64,000 nt of DNA from Chryseobacterium jejuense (GCF_017877355.1 NZ_JAGIPR010000003.1:372001-436000); one strand, 5' to 3'; numbered from the stretch's first letter, positions 42,854-54,706 are shown. Made by a program: numbers and translations. The notes: generated by a model from the sequence alone, not told the origin.

Positions 42854-44260
42854 ATGGAAAGAATATCATTAGAAAAAGAAAATTATACCTCAAATATTGA
42901 TTTCTTGTCTTTAAATCCCTCTACTTTGGAGGTTATTGGTAAAGTTGAGAATACCTCTCATGAAGAAATAGACATTAGGATTGAGAAGGCAAAAAAAGCC
43001 CAAAAACTATGGTCAGCAAGGCCGGATACAGAAAGGAAAGAAATTTTATTAAAAGTAGCAGAAGCCTTACAAACTCATTCAAAACATCTTGCAGAATGGA
43101 TTACTAAAGAGCAAGGAAAGCCACTTAACGGCCCTGGTGCCAATTTTGAAATGCAGGCTTGTGTAGGTTGGACGCAGGTTCCGGCATCCCTGGACTTGCC
43201 TGAAGAAGTTGTTTTTGAAGATGAAACCCGAAAAGATGTACTCTACAGAAATCCGATAGGAGTTGTTGCCGCCATTGCTCCTTGGAACTGGCCGTTAATG
43301 ATTGCCATCTGGCAGATTATTCCATCCTTGAGAATGGGAAATACTGTTGTTATAAAACCTTCGGAATACACAACATATTGCAGTCTGGAAATGATAAAAG
43401 TAATTAACAGCGTACTTCCTGAGGGAATTTTACAGGTAGTTACAGGGAAAGGAGACGTTGGAGCTTATCTTACAGGTCATCCGGAGATAGGGAAAATTAT
43501 GTTTACAGGTTCCATTGCGACCGGGAAAAAAGTCATTGAAGCTTCCGCCAATAATATGGCCCGTCTTACATTGGAGTGTGGCGGTAATGATGCCGGTATT
43601 ATTTTACCCGGATTTGATGTTGCCAAACACATAGAAAACATTTTCTGGGGAGCTTTTCTGAATATGGGCCAAACCTGTGCCTGCTTAAAAAGATTATATG
43701 TATATGAAGATGATTATGAAAAATTAGTTCAGGCATTGGCAGATTATTCTGCCAATATTCCAATGGGAAATGGAGCGGATGAAAATGTTGTTCTGGGGCC
43801 TGTACAAAATAAAATGCAGTACGATAAAATTCAGGATCTCATTCGTGATGCTGAAAATAAGGGGGCAGATTTCCTATTCAAAGGGCAAAAGCCTGATCTG
43901 GAAGGTTATTTTATTCCTGTAACCCTTGTCGGAAACGTTGATAATGGAGATCGTATTGTTGACGAAGAGCAATTTGGGCCTGTTTTACCTATCATTACCT
44001 ATAAAACTTTAGAAGAAGCCATCAGTAAGGCCAACGATTCAGAGAATGGGCTGGGAGCTTCAGTTTGGAGTGATGATCTTGACCAAGCCCAAAAAGTAGC
44101 AGCTCAACTGGAAGCGGGGACAGTCTGGATCAACCAGCATGGAGCAATTCACCCCTTTGTTCCTTTTGGAGGGGCAAAACAATCTGGTTATGGTGTAGAA
44201 TTCGGAATTGAAGGATTGAAAGCAGTAAGTATTCCTAAAGTGATCAGTATCAAAAAGTAA
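42854..44260 (+). CDS. NAD(P)-dependent aldehyde dehydrogenase
   Basis: A 468-residue ALDH-superfamily enzyme from the ATG at 42854 (MERISLEKENYTSNIDFLSL); the longer frame from 42794 adds a leader without family character. Conserved parts: NPIGVVAAIAPWNWPLMIAI, KPSEYTTYC, FTGSIATGKKV, catalytic Glu in LECGGND and catalytic Cys in NMGQTCACLKR. It oxidises aldehydes to acids. With the adjacent GMC alcohol oxidase/dehydrogenase it would form a two-step alcohol-to-acid route; the substrate is unknown. Confidence 0.93.
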   Translation: MERISLEKENYTSNIDFLSLNPSTLEVIGKVENTSHEEIDIRIEKAKKAQKLWSARPDTERKEILLKVAEALQTHSKHLAEWITKEQGKPLNGPGANFEMQACVGWTQVPASLDLPEEVVFEDETRKDVLYRNPIGVVAAIAPWNWPLMIAIWQIIPSLRMGNTVVIKPSEYTTYCSLEMIKVINSVLPEGILQVVTGKGDVGAYLTGHPEIGKIMFTGSIATGKKVIEASANNMARLTLECGGNDAGIILPGFDVAKHIENIFWGAFLNMGQTCACLKRLYVYEDDYEKLVQALADYSANIPMGNGADENVVLGPVQNKMQYDKIQDLIRDAENKGADFLFKGQKPDLEGYFIPVTLVGNVDNGDRIVDEEQFGPVLPIITYKTLEEAISKANDSENGLGASVWSDDLDQAQKVAAQLEAGTVWINQHGAIHPFVPFGGAKQSGYGVEFGIEGLKAVSIPKVISIKK

Positions 44261-44278
44261 ACATTTAAATTAAAACTC

Positions 44279-45829
44279 ATGAAATACGATTTTATAGTTG
44301 TTGGTTCCGGTTCAGCAGGAGCTGTTATTGCCAACAGATTAAGTGAAAATGAAAATATAAATATACTACTGTTGGAGGCAGGCCCGGATGATAAAGTCAG
44401 TGAAGTACAAGAGCAAGCCGGGTGGCCTGCTATATGGAATACTGAGCGAGACTGGGCATATCATACCGTTGCTCAGGAAAGTGCAGGTGGAAATACACGA
44501 TATTGGCCCCGCGGAAAAACCTTAGGTGGTTCAAGTTCCATCAATGGGATGATCTATATCAGAGGGCATCAGCAGGATTATGATCATTGGGCCTATAATG
44601 GATGTGTGGGCTGGGATTGGGAAAGTGTTCTGCCTTACTTTAAGAAATCAGAAACTCATGAAGAGGGAGAAGATAGTATTCATGGGGGTGAGGGACCACT
44701 TTTTGTAAGTCGCATCAAACACCCAAATGCCATTTCAATAAGTGCTATTGGGGCCTGTGAAGAATTGGGTTATCCTTTGACAGATGATTTTAACAAAGAA
44801 ATCTGGGGTGCAGGTCTGAATCATCTTAGTGTAGGAAAAGATGGGAAAAGATGTTCTACTGCCAAAGCATTTTTAGATCCTGTCTCATCACGGACCAATT
44901 TGCATATTCAAACTGATGCTCTGGCTCAAAAGTTAATTTTTGAAGGAGATCAATGCGTTGGTGTGCAATATATGAAGGACGGAGAACTACGGGAAGCAAA
45001 GGCAGACAAAGAAGTTATTGTATCTTGTGGAACTATAGAATCTGCGAAACTTCTGATGATTTCTGGGATCGGGGATAAAGAAGAACTGGAATCTGTGGGA
45101 ATTTCAGTGATAAAAGATCTGAAAGGAGTAGGGAAGAACCTTCAGGATCACCTTTTAACAAGTGTTATTTTTAAAGCGAAAAAAGAAATCCCAGCTCCAG
45201 AAGCCAATTTACTGGAAGCACAGCTCTTCTGGAAAAGTAAAGAAGAAATGGTTTTTCCTGATCTTCAGCCTTTATTTATGGGACTTCCTTATTACAGCCC
45301 GGGCTTCACGGGGCCGGAAAATGCATTTACATTCTGTGCCGGATTTATCAGACCTGCCAGCAAAGGATATATTAAATTAACATCTTCAGATCCAGCTTCA
45401 CCACTGGAAATCAATCCAAGATATTTATCCGAAGAATCCGATCTGGAAGCCCTGTATAAATGTGTGGAAATCTGCAGGGAAATGGGACGTACAGAAGCCA
45501 TGAAAGAATGGAATGACGGTGAAATTTATCCTGGTGAAGGCAAAACAAAAGAAGAAGTAATAGATTATATTAAAAAATCATGTTCCACTTATCATCATAT
45601 GACCGGGACCTGTAAAATGGGTATAGACAGTCTTTCTGTGGTTGATCCGAGATTAAAAGTGTATGGGATAAAAGGTCTCCGTGTGGCGGATGCTTCCATT
45701 ATGCCGGATGTAGTTTCCGGAAATACCAATGCGCCTACCATTATGATAGGAGAAAAAGCCGCAGATATGATTAAAGAAGATTACCACCTGAAAGAATCAG
45801 GAGTAGAAGGAAAATTATTGTTAGTTTAA
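44279..45829 (+). CDS. GMC-family FAD oxidoreductase (choline-dehydrogenase-like)
   Basis: A 516-residue flavoprotein. The N-terminal FAD Rossmann motif is IVVGSGSAGAVIANRLSENE. GMC signatures are RGKTLGGSSSINGMIYIRGH and GTIESAKLLMISGIG. The C-terminal active site has His in STYHHMTGTCKMG and Asn in SGNTNAPTIMIGE. It oxidises primary alcohols to aldehydes. It lies 18 bp after the aldehyde dehydrogenase gene, so the two are co-transcribed; the AraC regulator is divergent. Choline is only one of several possible substrates. Confidence 0.93.
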   Translation: MKYDFIVVGSGSAGAVIANRLSENENINILLLEAGPDDKVSEVQEQAGWPAIWNTERDWAYHTVAQESAGGNTRYWPRGKTLGGSSSINGMIYIRGHQQDYDHWAYNGCVGWDWESVLPYFKKSETHEEGEDSIHGGEGPLFVSRIKHPNAISISAIGACEELGYPLTDDFNKEIWGAGLNHLSVGKDGKRCSTAKAFLDPVSSRTNLHIQTDALAQKLIFEGDQCVGVQYMKDGELREAKADKEVIVSCGTIESAKLLMISGIGDKEELESVGISVIKDLKGVGKNLQDHLLTSVIFKAKKEIPAPEANLLEAQLFWKSKEEMVFPDLQPLFMGLPYYSPGFTGPENAFTFCAGFIRPASKGYIKLTSSDPASPLEINPRYLSEESDLEALYKCVEICREMGRTEAMKEWNDGEIYPGEGKTKEEVIDYIKKSCSTYHHMTGTCKMGIDSLSVVDPRLKVYGIKGLRVADASIMPDVVSGNTNAPTIMIGEKAADMIKEDYHLKESGVEGKLLLV

Positions 45830-45848
45830 ATAGGGATTCTATATCCAG

Positions 45849-45886
45849 AAACAGTCATTTCATCAATTTTGAGATGGCTGTTTTCT
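45849..45886 (+). terminator. Terminator after the GMC gene
   Basis: AAACAGTCATTTCA and TGAGATGGCTGTTT form a 14-bp stem with two G-U pairs, followed by TCTTTTTCT. Confidence 0.65.
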
Positions 45887-45894
45887 TTTTCTAT

Positions 45895-45902
45895 TACCTT
45901 TG
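45895..45902 (+). promoter_or_regulatory. -7 box of the thioesterase gene
   Basis: TACCTTTG lies 15 nt before the ATG at 45918, a perfect consensus, and overlaps the tail of the upstream terminator. Confidence 0.55.
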
Positions 45903-45917
45903 TTTAAAATAAAATTC

Positions 45918-46340
45918 ATGACCTCAGAAAAAAAGAAACTCATGACAGACAGTTTCAGTCGTTCAGAAACACTGAAATTCTATCAGGCAGAACTCCTGGA
46001 AGTAGAAACTGATTTCGTTTCTATTAAAATTCCCAAAATGGAAATGATGACCAGAAAAGCGGGTATGTTCAATGGAGCGATGATTGCTTCTCTTGTGGAT
46101 GTTTCCTCAGGATATGCTGCGGTGAGTCATTATCCGGAAGACTGTTACGTGGTAACCGTTGAATTAAAAGTGAACTATCTTCGTCCGGCTATGGGTGATG
46201 CTCTGGTTTCAAAATCCTATGTCATCAAAGGAGGTTCAAAGATCAGTGTCATCAGAACAGAAATTTATGTTCAGAATGAAGGCTCTGGTTCAGAAAGTCA
46301 TGTAGCGACTTCATTAGTAACCATGATGAAGATTAAATAA
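45918..46340 (+). CDS. PaaI-type hotdog thioesterase
   Basis: A 140-residue hotdog-fold protein from the ATG at 45918. The pattern MFNGAMIASLVDVSSGYAAV is the hotdog helix with the catalytic Asp in LVDVS, followed by VVTVELKVNYLRPAMGDALV and the C-terminal strand. PaaI-like enzymes hydrolyse acyl- or aryl-CoA thioesters in the cytoplasm. It has its own promoter; the substrate is not evident. Confidence 0.88.
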   Translation: MTSEKKKLMTDSFSRSETLKFYQAELLEVETDFVSIKIPKMEMMTRKAGMFNGAMIASLVDVSSGYAAVSHYPEDCYVVTVELKVNYLRPAMGDALVSKSYVIKGGSKISVIRTEIYVQNEGSGSESHVATSLVTMMKIK

Positions 46341-46461
46341 CGAACTTTTCAGATTGTATTGAGTAAAATATTCCATGAATAAAGGGTTTAAAGAAATTTT
46401 TTTCAACGAAATGGAATAGCTTTTGCTCCATACCTCCCATCAATAATAAAAAAATAACGAA

Positions 46462-46806
46462 ATGAACTTAATTATCCGTTTGTTTGTCACTGCTATAGTG
46501 GCATATCTTTTAACTAAAGTTTTACCGGGAGTACATTTTGAAGGATTTTCGGCTGCGATTATCTTTGCGATTGTACTTGGGGTTTTAAACATATTTGTAA
46601 AGCCTATTTTAAGCCTGTTCGGGCTTCCGCTTACCATTCTTACTTTAGGATTCTTTGCATTGGTTATTAATGCCGGAATTGTCCTGATTGCAGATTATTT
46701 TATAGACAGTATGGTGGTAGACGGTTTCTGGTGGGCCTTTGTCTTTAGTATTCTATTGTCTATTGTTACCTCTCTGGCGAACTCTATGTTCTCAGATGGA
46801 GAGTAA
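46462..46806 (+). CDS. Small four-helix membrane protein (phage-holin-like family)
   Basis: A 114-residue membrane protein with four helices (IIRLFVTAIVAYLLTKVLPG, FSAAIIFAIVLGVLNIFVKP, LPLTILTLGFFALVINAGIV, FWWAFVFSILLSIVTSLANS). It fits the family annotated as phage holin family 4 (YvlD-like), which is chromosomal and not tied to prophages here. The role is unknown. A terminator follows. Confidence 0.85.
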   Translation: MNLIIRLFVTAIVAYLLTKVLPGVHFEGFSAAIIFAIVLGVLNIFVKPILSLFGLPLTILTLGFFALVINAGIVLIADYFIDSMVVDGFWWAFVFSILLSIVTSLANSMFSDGE

Positions 46807-46827
46807 TAATTAAAAAATAAAATTGAA

Positions 46828-46862
46828 AAGTCCGTTGGTGTTATGCTGACGGGCTTTTTTTA
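46828..46862 (+). terminator. Terminator after the small membrane protein gene
   Basis: AAGTCCGT (46828-46835) pairs with ACGGGCTT (46849-46856) with one G-U pair, followed by a run of T. Confidence 0.75.
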
Positions 46863-47002
46863 TTACGTTTGAGAGTAGTAGTGCTTAGGGGATTAGAGGG
46901 AAGTATCCTTTATTTTACGGTTTATTCTCTCTGCAGTTCAATATTTTACTCTATATCTCCAATTTTAATGTTAATTCTTTCGGTGATTTTTATTTTAAAT
47001 AT

Positions 47003-47010
47003 TAACTTTG
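47003..47010 (+). promoter_or_regulatory. -7 box of the S9 peptidase gene
   Basis: TAACTTTG, a consensus match, lies about 75 nt before the peptidase ATG. ATCTTTG just downstream is a weaker alternative. Confidence 0.45.
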
Positions 47011-47085
47011 GCCATCTTTGAATTTAATGAAAGGATTTGATGAAATCACTACGGTTTCTTAGATCCGCTAAAAATGAATCAACAT

Positions 47086-49080
47086 ATGAAACTTAAGTAC
47101 AGCCTGCTGGCTCTGGCAGCTCCGTTTTTAATGAATGCACAACAATTAATGACGCCTGAAATTCTTTGGACTTTGAAAAAAGTGGGAGTACAGGCAGTTT
47201 CACCGGATCAGGCATCCCTTATTTACAAAGTAGGACAGGTAGACCTGAAAACAGAAAAAACAAAAAATGAGAACTATTTTCTGAATGTTCTTAATCACCA
47301 GGCTTCTAAAATCGATTTCGGTAAAAAAGCATTGATCCAGTGGGATAAAAACGGAATCTATGCTCAGGAAGGAGATAAGATCTATCTTTCAAAAGATGCC
47401 GGAAAAACATGGGCAGAATTCTATACCATTGGTGAAGTTGACAATATCGTTATTTCTCCGGATGGAAAAAGAATTGCTTTCAGTAAGCAGGTATTGGTAG
47501 AAAAATTAATGGGGAAAGACAAATATGCTGACACTCCTAAAACTACTGCTCAGGTATACACAGATCTTAACCACAGACACTGGGATTACTTTAATGAAGG
47601 GAAATATAACCACGTATTTGTTGTAAATACTTCAGATAAAGTAGAAGCAGCTAAAGATCTGTTGGAAGGAAAAACATGGGATTCTCCTCAAAGACCTTTC
47701 GGTGGTGCTGAAGATTTTGTCTGGAGCCCGGATTCAGCACAGCTTTTATATGTTACTAAACCAAAAAGCGGTAAAGAGTACGCAACCAGTACCAATACAG
47801 ATATCTTTGCTTATGATTTAGCTACAGGTGCCACTAAGAACCTTACAGAATCAAATAAAGGATATGATATCAATCCAAAATTCAGCCCGGACGGAAAATC
47901 TTTGATCTGGCAGAGTATGGCCAGAGACGGATATGAAGCAGATAAAAATGATGTAAAAATCTTAGATTGGAAGTCAGGAAAGACTACAAACCTTACTGCA
48001 GGATGGGATGACAGTGTTTCAGGAGATGTACTTTGGGGGGCAGACTCAAAAACAATCTATTTCACAGCAGCTTACAGAGGAACAAAACAGCTTTTCTCTT
48101 TAGATTCAAAATCTGCAAAAGTACAGCAGATCACCAAAGGAGATTTTGATGTGAATGAAATTTTCACAGATAACAAAACTTCAGTATTAGTAGGAAGAAC
48201 AGATGTAAACCATGCTACAGAGCTATTCTCTGTAAACCTTAAAAACGGAGAGATGAAGCAGGTTACTGAAGCCAATAAAGATACCTATGCTAAGCTAGCA
48301 CAAGGGAAATCTGAACTTAAAATGGTAAAAACTTCGGATGGTAAAGAAATGGGCGTATGGTTCCATTATCCACCGAATTTTGATCCCAATAAAAAATATC
48401 CAACATTGGTATATTGCCAGGGTGGACCGCAATCTGCATTAACTCAATATTTCAGTACCAGATGGAACTTTGCTCTCATGACAGCCAATGACTATATCGT
48501 GGTAGCTCCCAACAGAAGAGGTATGCCGGGCTGGGGAACAAAATGGAATGAAGAGATTTCAAGAGACTGGGGTGGGCAGCCCATGAGAGATTATCTTGCA
48601 GCAACAGATTATGCTAAAACATTACCCTATGTAGATGGAGACAGAGTAGCAGCAGTGGGAGCAAGTTATGGTGGATACAGCGTATTTATGTTAGCGGGAA
48701 TCCACGAAAACAGATTCAAAACATTCATTGCTCATGATGGATTATTCGATATGAAATCATGGTACCTAACGACTGAAGAGCTTTGGTTTGCGAACTGGGA
48801 TATCGGTTCTCCATGGGAAAAGCCACAGCCAAAAGCGTACACAGAGTTTAATCCAAGCAACTTTGTAGAGAAGTGGAATAAGCCAATCATGATCGTTCAG
48901 GGAGGAATTGATTTCCGTGTACCTTATGAGCAGGGGCAGGAGGCTTTCCAGGCTGCAAAATTAAAAGGATTAAAATCTAAACTGGTTTATTTCCCGAACG
49001 AAAACCACTGGGTACTTCATCCACAAAACGGATTGGTATGGCAGAGAGAATTCTTCGACTGGTTAAAAGAAACATTGTAA
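47086..49080 (+). CDS. S9-family prolyl-oligopeptidase-like peptidase
   Basis: A 664-residue exported serine peptidase. The ATG at 47086 begins the signal peptide (MKLKYSLLALAAPFLMNA). Residues about 30-400 form a beta-propeller (repeated SPDGKRIAFS, WSPDSAQLLYV, SPDGKSLIWQ). The C-terminal hydrolase has the nucleophile in GASYGGYSVF (about residue 530), the acid in IVQGGIDFRVPY and the His in NENHWVLHP. It resembles dipeptidyl aminopeptidase/acylaminoacyl peptidases that act on peptides in the periplasm. Confidence 0.93.
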   Translation: MKLKYSLLALAAPFLMNAQQLMTPEILWTLKKVGVQAVSPDQASLIYKVGQVDLKTEKTKNENYFLNVLNHQASKIDFGKKALIQWDKNGIYAQEGDKIYLSKDAGKTWAEFYTIGEVDNIVISPDGKRIAFSKQVLVEKLMGKDKYADTPKTTAQVYTDLNHRHWDYFNEGKYNHVFVVNTSDKVEAAKDLLEGKTWDSPQRPFGGAEDFVWSPDSAQLLYVTKPKSGKEYATSTNTDIFAYDLATGATKNLTESNKGYDINPKFSPDGKSLIWQSMARDGYEADKNDVKILDWKSGKTTNLTAGWDDSVSGDVLWGADSKTIYFTAAYRGTKQLFSLDSKSAKVQQITKGDFDVNEIFTDNKTSVLVGRTDVNHATELFSVNLKNGEMKQVTEANKDTYAKLAQGKSELKMVKTSDGKEMGVWFHYPPNFDPNKKYPTLVYCQGGPQSALTQYFSTRWNFALMTANDYIVVAPNRRGMPGWGTKWNEEISRDWGGQPMRDYLAATDYAKTLPYVDGDRVAAVGASYGGYSVFMLAGIHENRFKTFIAHDGLFDMKSWYLTTEELWFANWDIGSPWEKPQPKAYTEFNPSNFVEKWNKPIMIVQGGIDFRVPYEQGQEAFQAAKLKGLKSKLVYFPNENHWVLHPQNGLVWQREFFDWLKETL

Positions 49081-49102
49081 TTATAGAATGTATTCTCAAT
49101 AT

Positions 49103-49131
49103 AAAAAAAAACGGACTTGTTCCGTTTTTTT
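49103..49131 (+). terminator. Terminator after the S9 peptidase gene
   Basis: AAAAACGGA and TCCGTTTTT form a stem with a 5-nt loop, followed by more T. Confidence 0.75.
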
Positions 49132-49278
49132 TTGTCTGAACCGCAAATAGTTATCATAATAAACTTGTTATGATGGCCATAGTAAATAAGAAAGAATGCG
49201 CTTGTTTTTTCTTTATATTTGAAATGGTTGTTCCGTTGGTGTTTAAAATCAATACATTGAATTTAAATCCAAAAAAAT

Positions 49279-50334
49279 ATGAGAAAAAGTATTGTAAGCA
49301 CAGTATTGATCTCTTTGCTCATGGTTTCCTGCCAAAGAGATGAAGAGATAATGAGCAAAGAACCGACTGGCAAGATCAGTGAAGTATCAACCAACAAATC
49401 CGTTATTTTCCCCTCTAAAGGTACTGCCAATATCCAATATGGAAATCTTGGGCATCATCAGGTAAGTACTAACGCTGTTGTAGGAGATTGTAATCAGCTG
49501 GCAGGCCTTGTAATTCCTATTTTACAGACTATAGGGATACTGGATCAGAGTATTAAATGCAGTAACAATTTTCCGTATGGCTTCGAAAGTCCGGTTTCTA
49601 CTGCGGTCTATTATCCGTCAGATATTTCGAATATGAATAAGCTTCCTGTTGTCAATTTTGTAGGTGGTATTCTTTCCAGTCAGGGTAATTACGATCAGAT
49701 GGTCAGATTATGGGCAAGCTATGGTTTTATTGTTGTTATCTCTTCCAATTTTATCAATAGCATGCCGGATATGCATATTTTGGGAGCTGCCAATGTTGCT
49801 AAATTAAATAAAGATCCACAGTCACCTCTTTTTGGAAAAGCTGATCTGTCAAAAATGATTATTGCAGGTCATTCTGCAGGAGGAGGAGCCACTCTTTTAA
49901 CATCCAGTATTTCTGAAACTGCCATGAAGCTGATTGATCCTGATTTGAAAATTGTTGCCGCTCTCTCTATTGAGCCAGGGCCAGTTGCTATTGGATCAAC
50001 GGTTAAAGTTCCAACCTTTACGCTTACGGGAAGATTAGATTTTGTAGTTCCTGCAGATACCTGGCCAAATCTTTGGCAGAGTAATCTGATTAAAAATGTA
50101 CCAGCCTGGTCGGCTACTGCAACTACAGCCACTCATTTCAGTCCTACTATGGACATTTCAAAAAATGAATTTGCCGGTATTTCTGTAGCATGGCTAAAAT
50201 ACATGGGATACAATGATAGTGAAGCTAAATCTTATTTTGTAGGACCACAATATAAACTGAAAGAAGATATACAATTTATAGGTCTATTTACTCCACCTGT
50301 AAAACGAAATACAAAAGCGGACCTCCTTCAGTAA
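49279..50334 (+). CDS. Secreted alpha/beta hydrolase lipoprotein
   Basis: A 351-residue lipoprotein (MRKSIVSTVLISLLMVSC, lipidated Cys at about 18). The fold is alpha/beta hydrolase, resembling cutinase-like or dienelactone-hydrolase-like proteins: nucleophile in AGHSAGGGATLL (about residue 198), and a pattern TLTGRLDFVVPADTW with the acid, then a His in TTATHFSPT. Proteins of this type hydrolyse esters of plant polymers, lipids or polyesters. The substrate is unknown. Confidence 0.8.
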   Translation: MRKSIVSTVLISLLMVSCQRDEEIMSKEPTGKISEVSTNKSVIFPSKGTANIQYGNLGHHQVSTNAVVGDCNQLAGLVIPILQTIGILDQSIKCSNNFPYGFESPVSTAVYYPSDISNMNKLPVVNFVGGILSSQGNYDQMVRLWASYGFIVVISSNFINSMPDMHILGAANVAKLNKDPQSPLFGKADLSKMIIAGHSAGGGATLLTSSISETAMKLIDPDLKIVAALSIEPGPVAIGSTVKVPTFTLTGRLDFVVPADTWPNLWQSNLIKNVPAWSATATTATHFSPTMDISKNEFAGISVAWLKYMGYNDSEAKSYFVGPQYKLKEDIQFIGLFTPPVKRNTKADLLQ

Positions 50335-50505
50335 TATTTATATATGAAACTTTCAGATTTGTATAGTAAGAATATGAAAATTCAATAGGAGCTGGCTTTA
50401 GTCCGCTTTCCTTATAACAAAGCATTCCAATGGCTTTAGCCAAAACCTAAAGAAACAGACGCATCAATCTTCCCAGTCAACAGGAAATAAAATAGCGGGA
50501 ATTTA

Positions 50506-50513
50506 TATATTTG
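50506..50513 (+). promoter_or_regulatory. -7 box abutting the DNA glycosylase start
   Basis: TATATTTG is followed by AAT and ATG at 50517, so the transcript would be leaderless. Confidence 0.55.
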
Positions 50514-50516
50514 AAT

Positions 50517-51008
50517 ATGCAAAACCGTATTTCATCATTTCCACCGCTTATTGATGACCAGTCTGAAATTTTAATTTTAGGTTCTATTCCGGGAGTAAAA
50601 TCATTGGAAATGCAACAATATTATGCTCATCCACAAAATAAATTCTGGAAAATCATCCTTGAATTACTGAATGAAGAATTTACCGAGGATTATTCCAAAA
50701 GAATCGAGATTGTAAAAAAACACCACATTGCTCTTTGGGATGTCATAGATTCCTGTGAAAGAAAAGGCAGTTTGGATTCTGAGATCAAAAATGAAGAAGC
50801 CAATCAGATTGAGGAGCTTTTGGAAGAACATCCAAATGTGAAAGTAATCTTCTGTAATGGTGGAAAATCGTATAAAAATCTGCAAAAACTGTTAGGAAAA
50901 AACTATAGACTTCCTATCTTTCTAATGCCTTCTACAAGTCCGCTTCATACGATTTCTTTTGAAAGGAAGTTTGAGGAATGGAAGAGGGTTTTAGAGTTTT
51001 TGAGGTGA
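50517..51008 (+). CDS. DNA-deoxyinosine/uracil-DNA glycosylase family protein
   Basis: A 163-residue protein of the UDG superfamily, closest in pattern to the small deoxyinosine (hypoxanthine) glycosylases (family 6). It has ILILGSIPG (motif 1), YYAHPQNKFWKII, LWDVIDSCERKGSLDSEI, FCNGGKSY and the C-terminal motif MPSTSPLHTI. It removes deaminated bases from DNA. The ATG at 50517 is preferred; an upstream TTG at 50511 lies inside the -7 box. Confidence 0.88.
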   Translation: MQNRISSFPPLIDDQSEILILGSIPGVKSLEMQQYYAHPQNKFWKIILELLNEEFTEDYSKRIEIVKKHHIALWDVIDSCERKGSLDSEIKNEEANQIEELLEEHPNVKVIFCNGGKSYKNLQKLLGKNYRLPIFLMPSTSPLHTISFERKFEEWKRVLEFLR

Positions 51009-51079
51009 GGGGATTTGAGTGATGCAGGGTTTTAGAGTGGGATTGAGTTTTAAATAACTGCTCTGGCCAATAAAAGTAT

Positions 51080-51145
51080 AGATTCTTACGGAATGACAAA
51101 ATGTGCGGATAATCTCAGCGCTCCGTTTGTCATTCCGTAGGAATC
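51080..51145. repeat. Dispersed palindromic repeat, paired copy B
   Basis: The left arm at 51080-51100 (AGATTCTTACGGAATGACAA) and the right arm at 51126-51145 (TTTGTCATTCCGTAGGAATC) differ by one base from perfect complementarity. This is the same element as at 35281-35347. Confidence 0.7.
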
Positions 51146-51250
51146 CCAACTATTATCGTTAAAACTTTAGATAGGTTAAATTTCACGCAGACCACACGAA
51201 TTTTTCAGATGTTTATGCTATACTATCATAAATGAAATTTTCACAATAAA

Positions 51251-51282
51251 AAATCTGCGTAATCTCCACAATCTGCGAGAAT
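51251..51282. repeat. Dispersed TCTGCGTAATCT repeat, copy 2
   Basis: TCTGCGTAATCT, a variable spacer, then ATCTGCGAGA, as at 25641-25672. Confidence 0.45.
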
Positions 51283-51338
51283 ATAATATTTCATTTAAAA
51301 TTCTCAAAATTGAAAAAAACTGAAATAGTATCTCGTAC

Positions 51339-51360
51339 TTTGTCATTCGGTAGGAGTCTC
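51339..51360. repeat. Dispersed palindromic repeat, diverged half copy
   Basis: TTTGTCATTCGGTAGGAGTC is the right arm of the 35281-35347 family with two changes and no partner arm. Confidence 0.45.
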
Positions 51361-51388
51361 AATCTTGTATTTTGTTAAAGATAAAAAA

Positions 51389-52410
51389 CTAGCACCCCAA
51401 ATATGCTCTCAGTCCTTTCAATAGCTCCAGCTGGTTTCTCGTTCTGTCCAGATTATGTTCCGAATATTTCGTAGAATAATAAACACTTCCATTCAGATAA
51501 TCGGTTAAAAAACGAACCTCTTGAATATAAATAGCGACTTGTGCCGCATAATCAAGGTAAGCAGATTCTTCCTGAGTCAGTTTTTCCTTTAGATAGAAAA
51601 GGAATCCTTCTTTTACAACCTTATACATTTCAGCATTGAAATTGTTGTTGGCACTTCCGTCATCTTCATGGGTTCTATTAGTATAGGACTGAATCATCGT
51701 TCCGAAGTCATATAAAATAGTAGAAATCATCATGGTGTCCAGATCTATTACGGCTAACGGTTTATGATTTTGATCGAAGAGGATGTTACTGATTTTTACA
51801 TCGGCATGGATGATTCTTTTGGGAATCTGATTGTTTTTTTCCATTGTTATCCATTGATCAGGTAAGGCAATAAGCTTGTTGGTGATTTCTATTTCGGCCT
51901 TTGCATTTTCCTTTAAATGAGGAGCGGCCTTTTCTAGTGCCTTTTTATAATCTGCAATTCTTTTTTCGAAATTGAGGAAATTGGGAAGAGTATCTTCAAT
52001 AACCGGTAGCTTTTCAATATTTACAATGCTAAGGAAATAACTGAAGGCTTTAGCTGCTTCAAAAGCCGTCTGTAAAGATGGAGCAGTAAGAAAGGTAATA
52101 CTGTTTTCTACGAAACTTAGCATACGCCATGGCTCATCATTAGCATCTTTTATCAGAAGTGTATTGCTAAGAGAGGGGATAGGTTCTATAATTTGAAATT
52201 GATAATTATTTGACCTGAGAAGTTCATTAATCATCAAATGATTGTTGACAATAACCTCCGGTTGTCTGAAGACATGATGATTGATCTTTTGCAGGATAAA
52301 CTTTTTTTTCCGGTCCTTATCCTCCAAAAGATAAGTTGTATTAATCAGCCCATCAGTAATAGGGGAAAGGCTATAATTTTCTGTACCGATGAATTCAATT
52401 ACAATATCAT

Positions 52411-52420
<10 letters not shown>
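51389..52420 (-). CDS. Phosphotransferase-family sugar kinase, NahK-like
   Basis: A 343-residue APH-fold kinase. The N-terminus has ITDGLINTTYLLEDKDRKKK and FILQKINHHVFRQPEVIVNN, a pattern seen in N-acetylhexosamine 1-kinase (NahK). The catalytic loop is RIIHADVKISNILF and the metal Asp motif is LAVIDLDTMM. NahK phosphorylates GalNAc/GlcNAc at C1 in salvage. It is the third gene of an operon with a nucleotidyltransferase (10-bp overlap) and a GH109 glycosidase, which supports amino-sugar use. Confidence 0.75.

Positions 52421-54706
<2,286 letters not shown>

Larger units (their letters stand above)
51009..51388. other. Repeat-rich intergenic region
   Basis: No gene is seen. It holds the paired palindrome at 51080-51145, a TCTGCGTAATCT repeat (51251-51282) and a half copy of the palindrome family at 51339-51360. 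Confidence 0.6.

Noticed and set aside
42854..45829. Betaine synthesis (betAB)
   Set aside because: GMC and ALDH families are too broad, and no choline transporter or BetI regulator is adjacent.
46462..46806. Prophage holin
   Set aside because: The gene matches a chromosomal four-helix membrane family and no phage genes are near.
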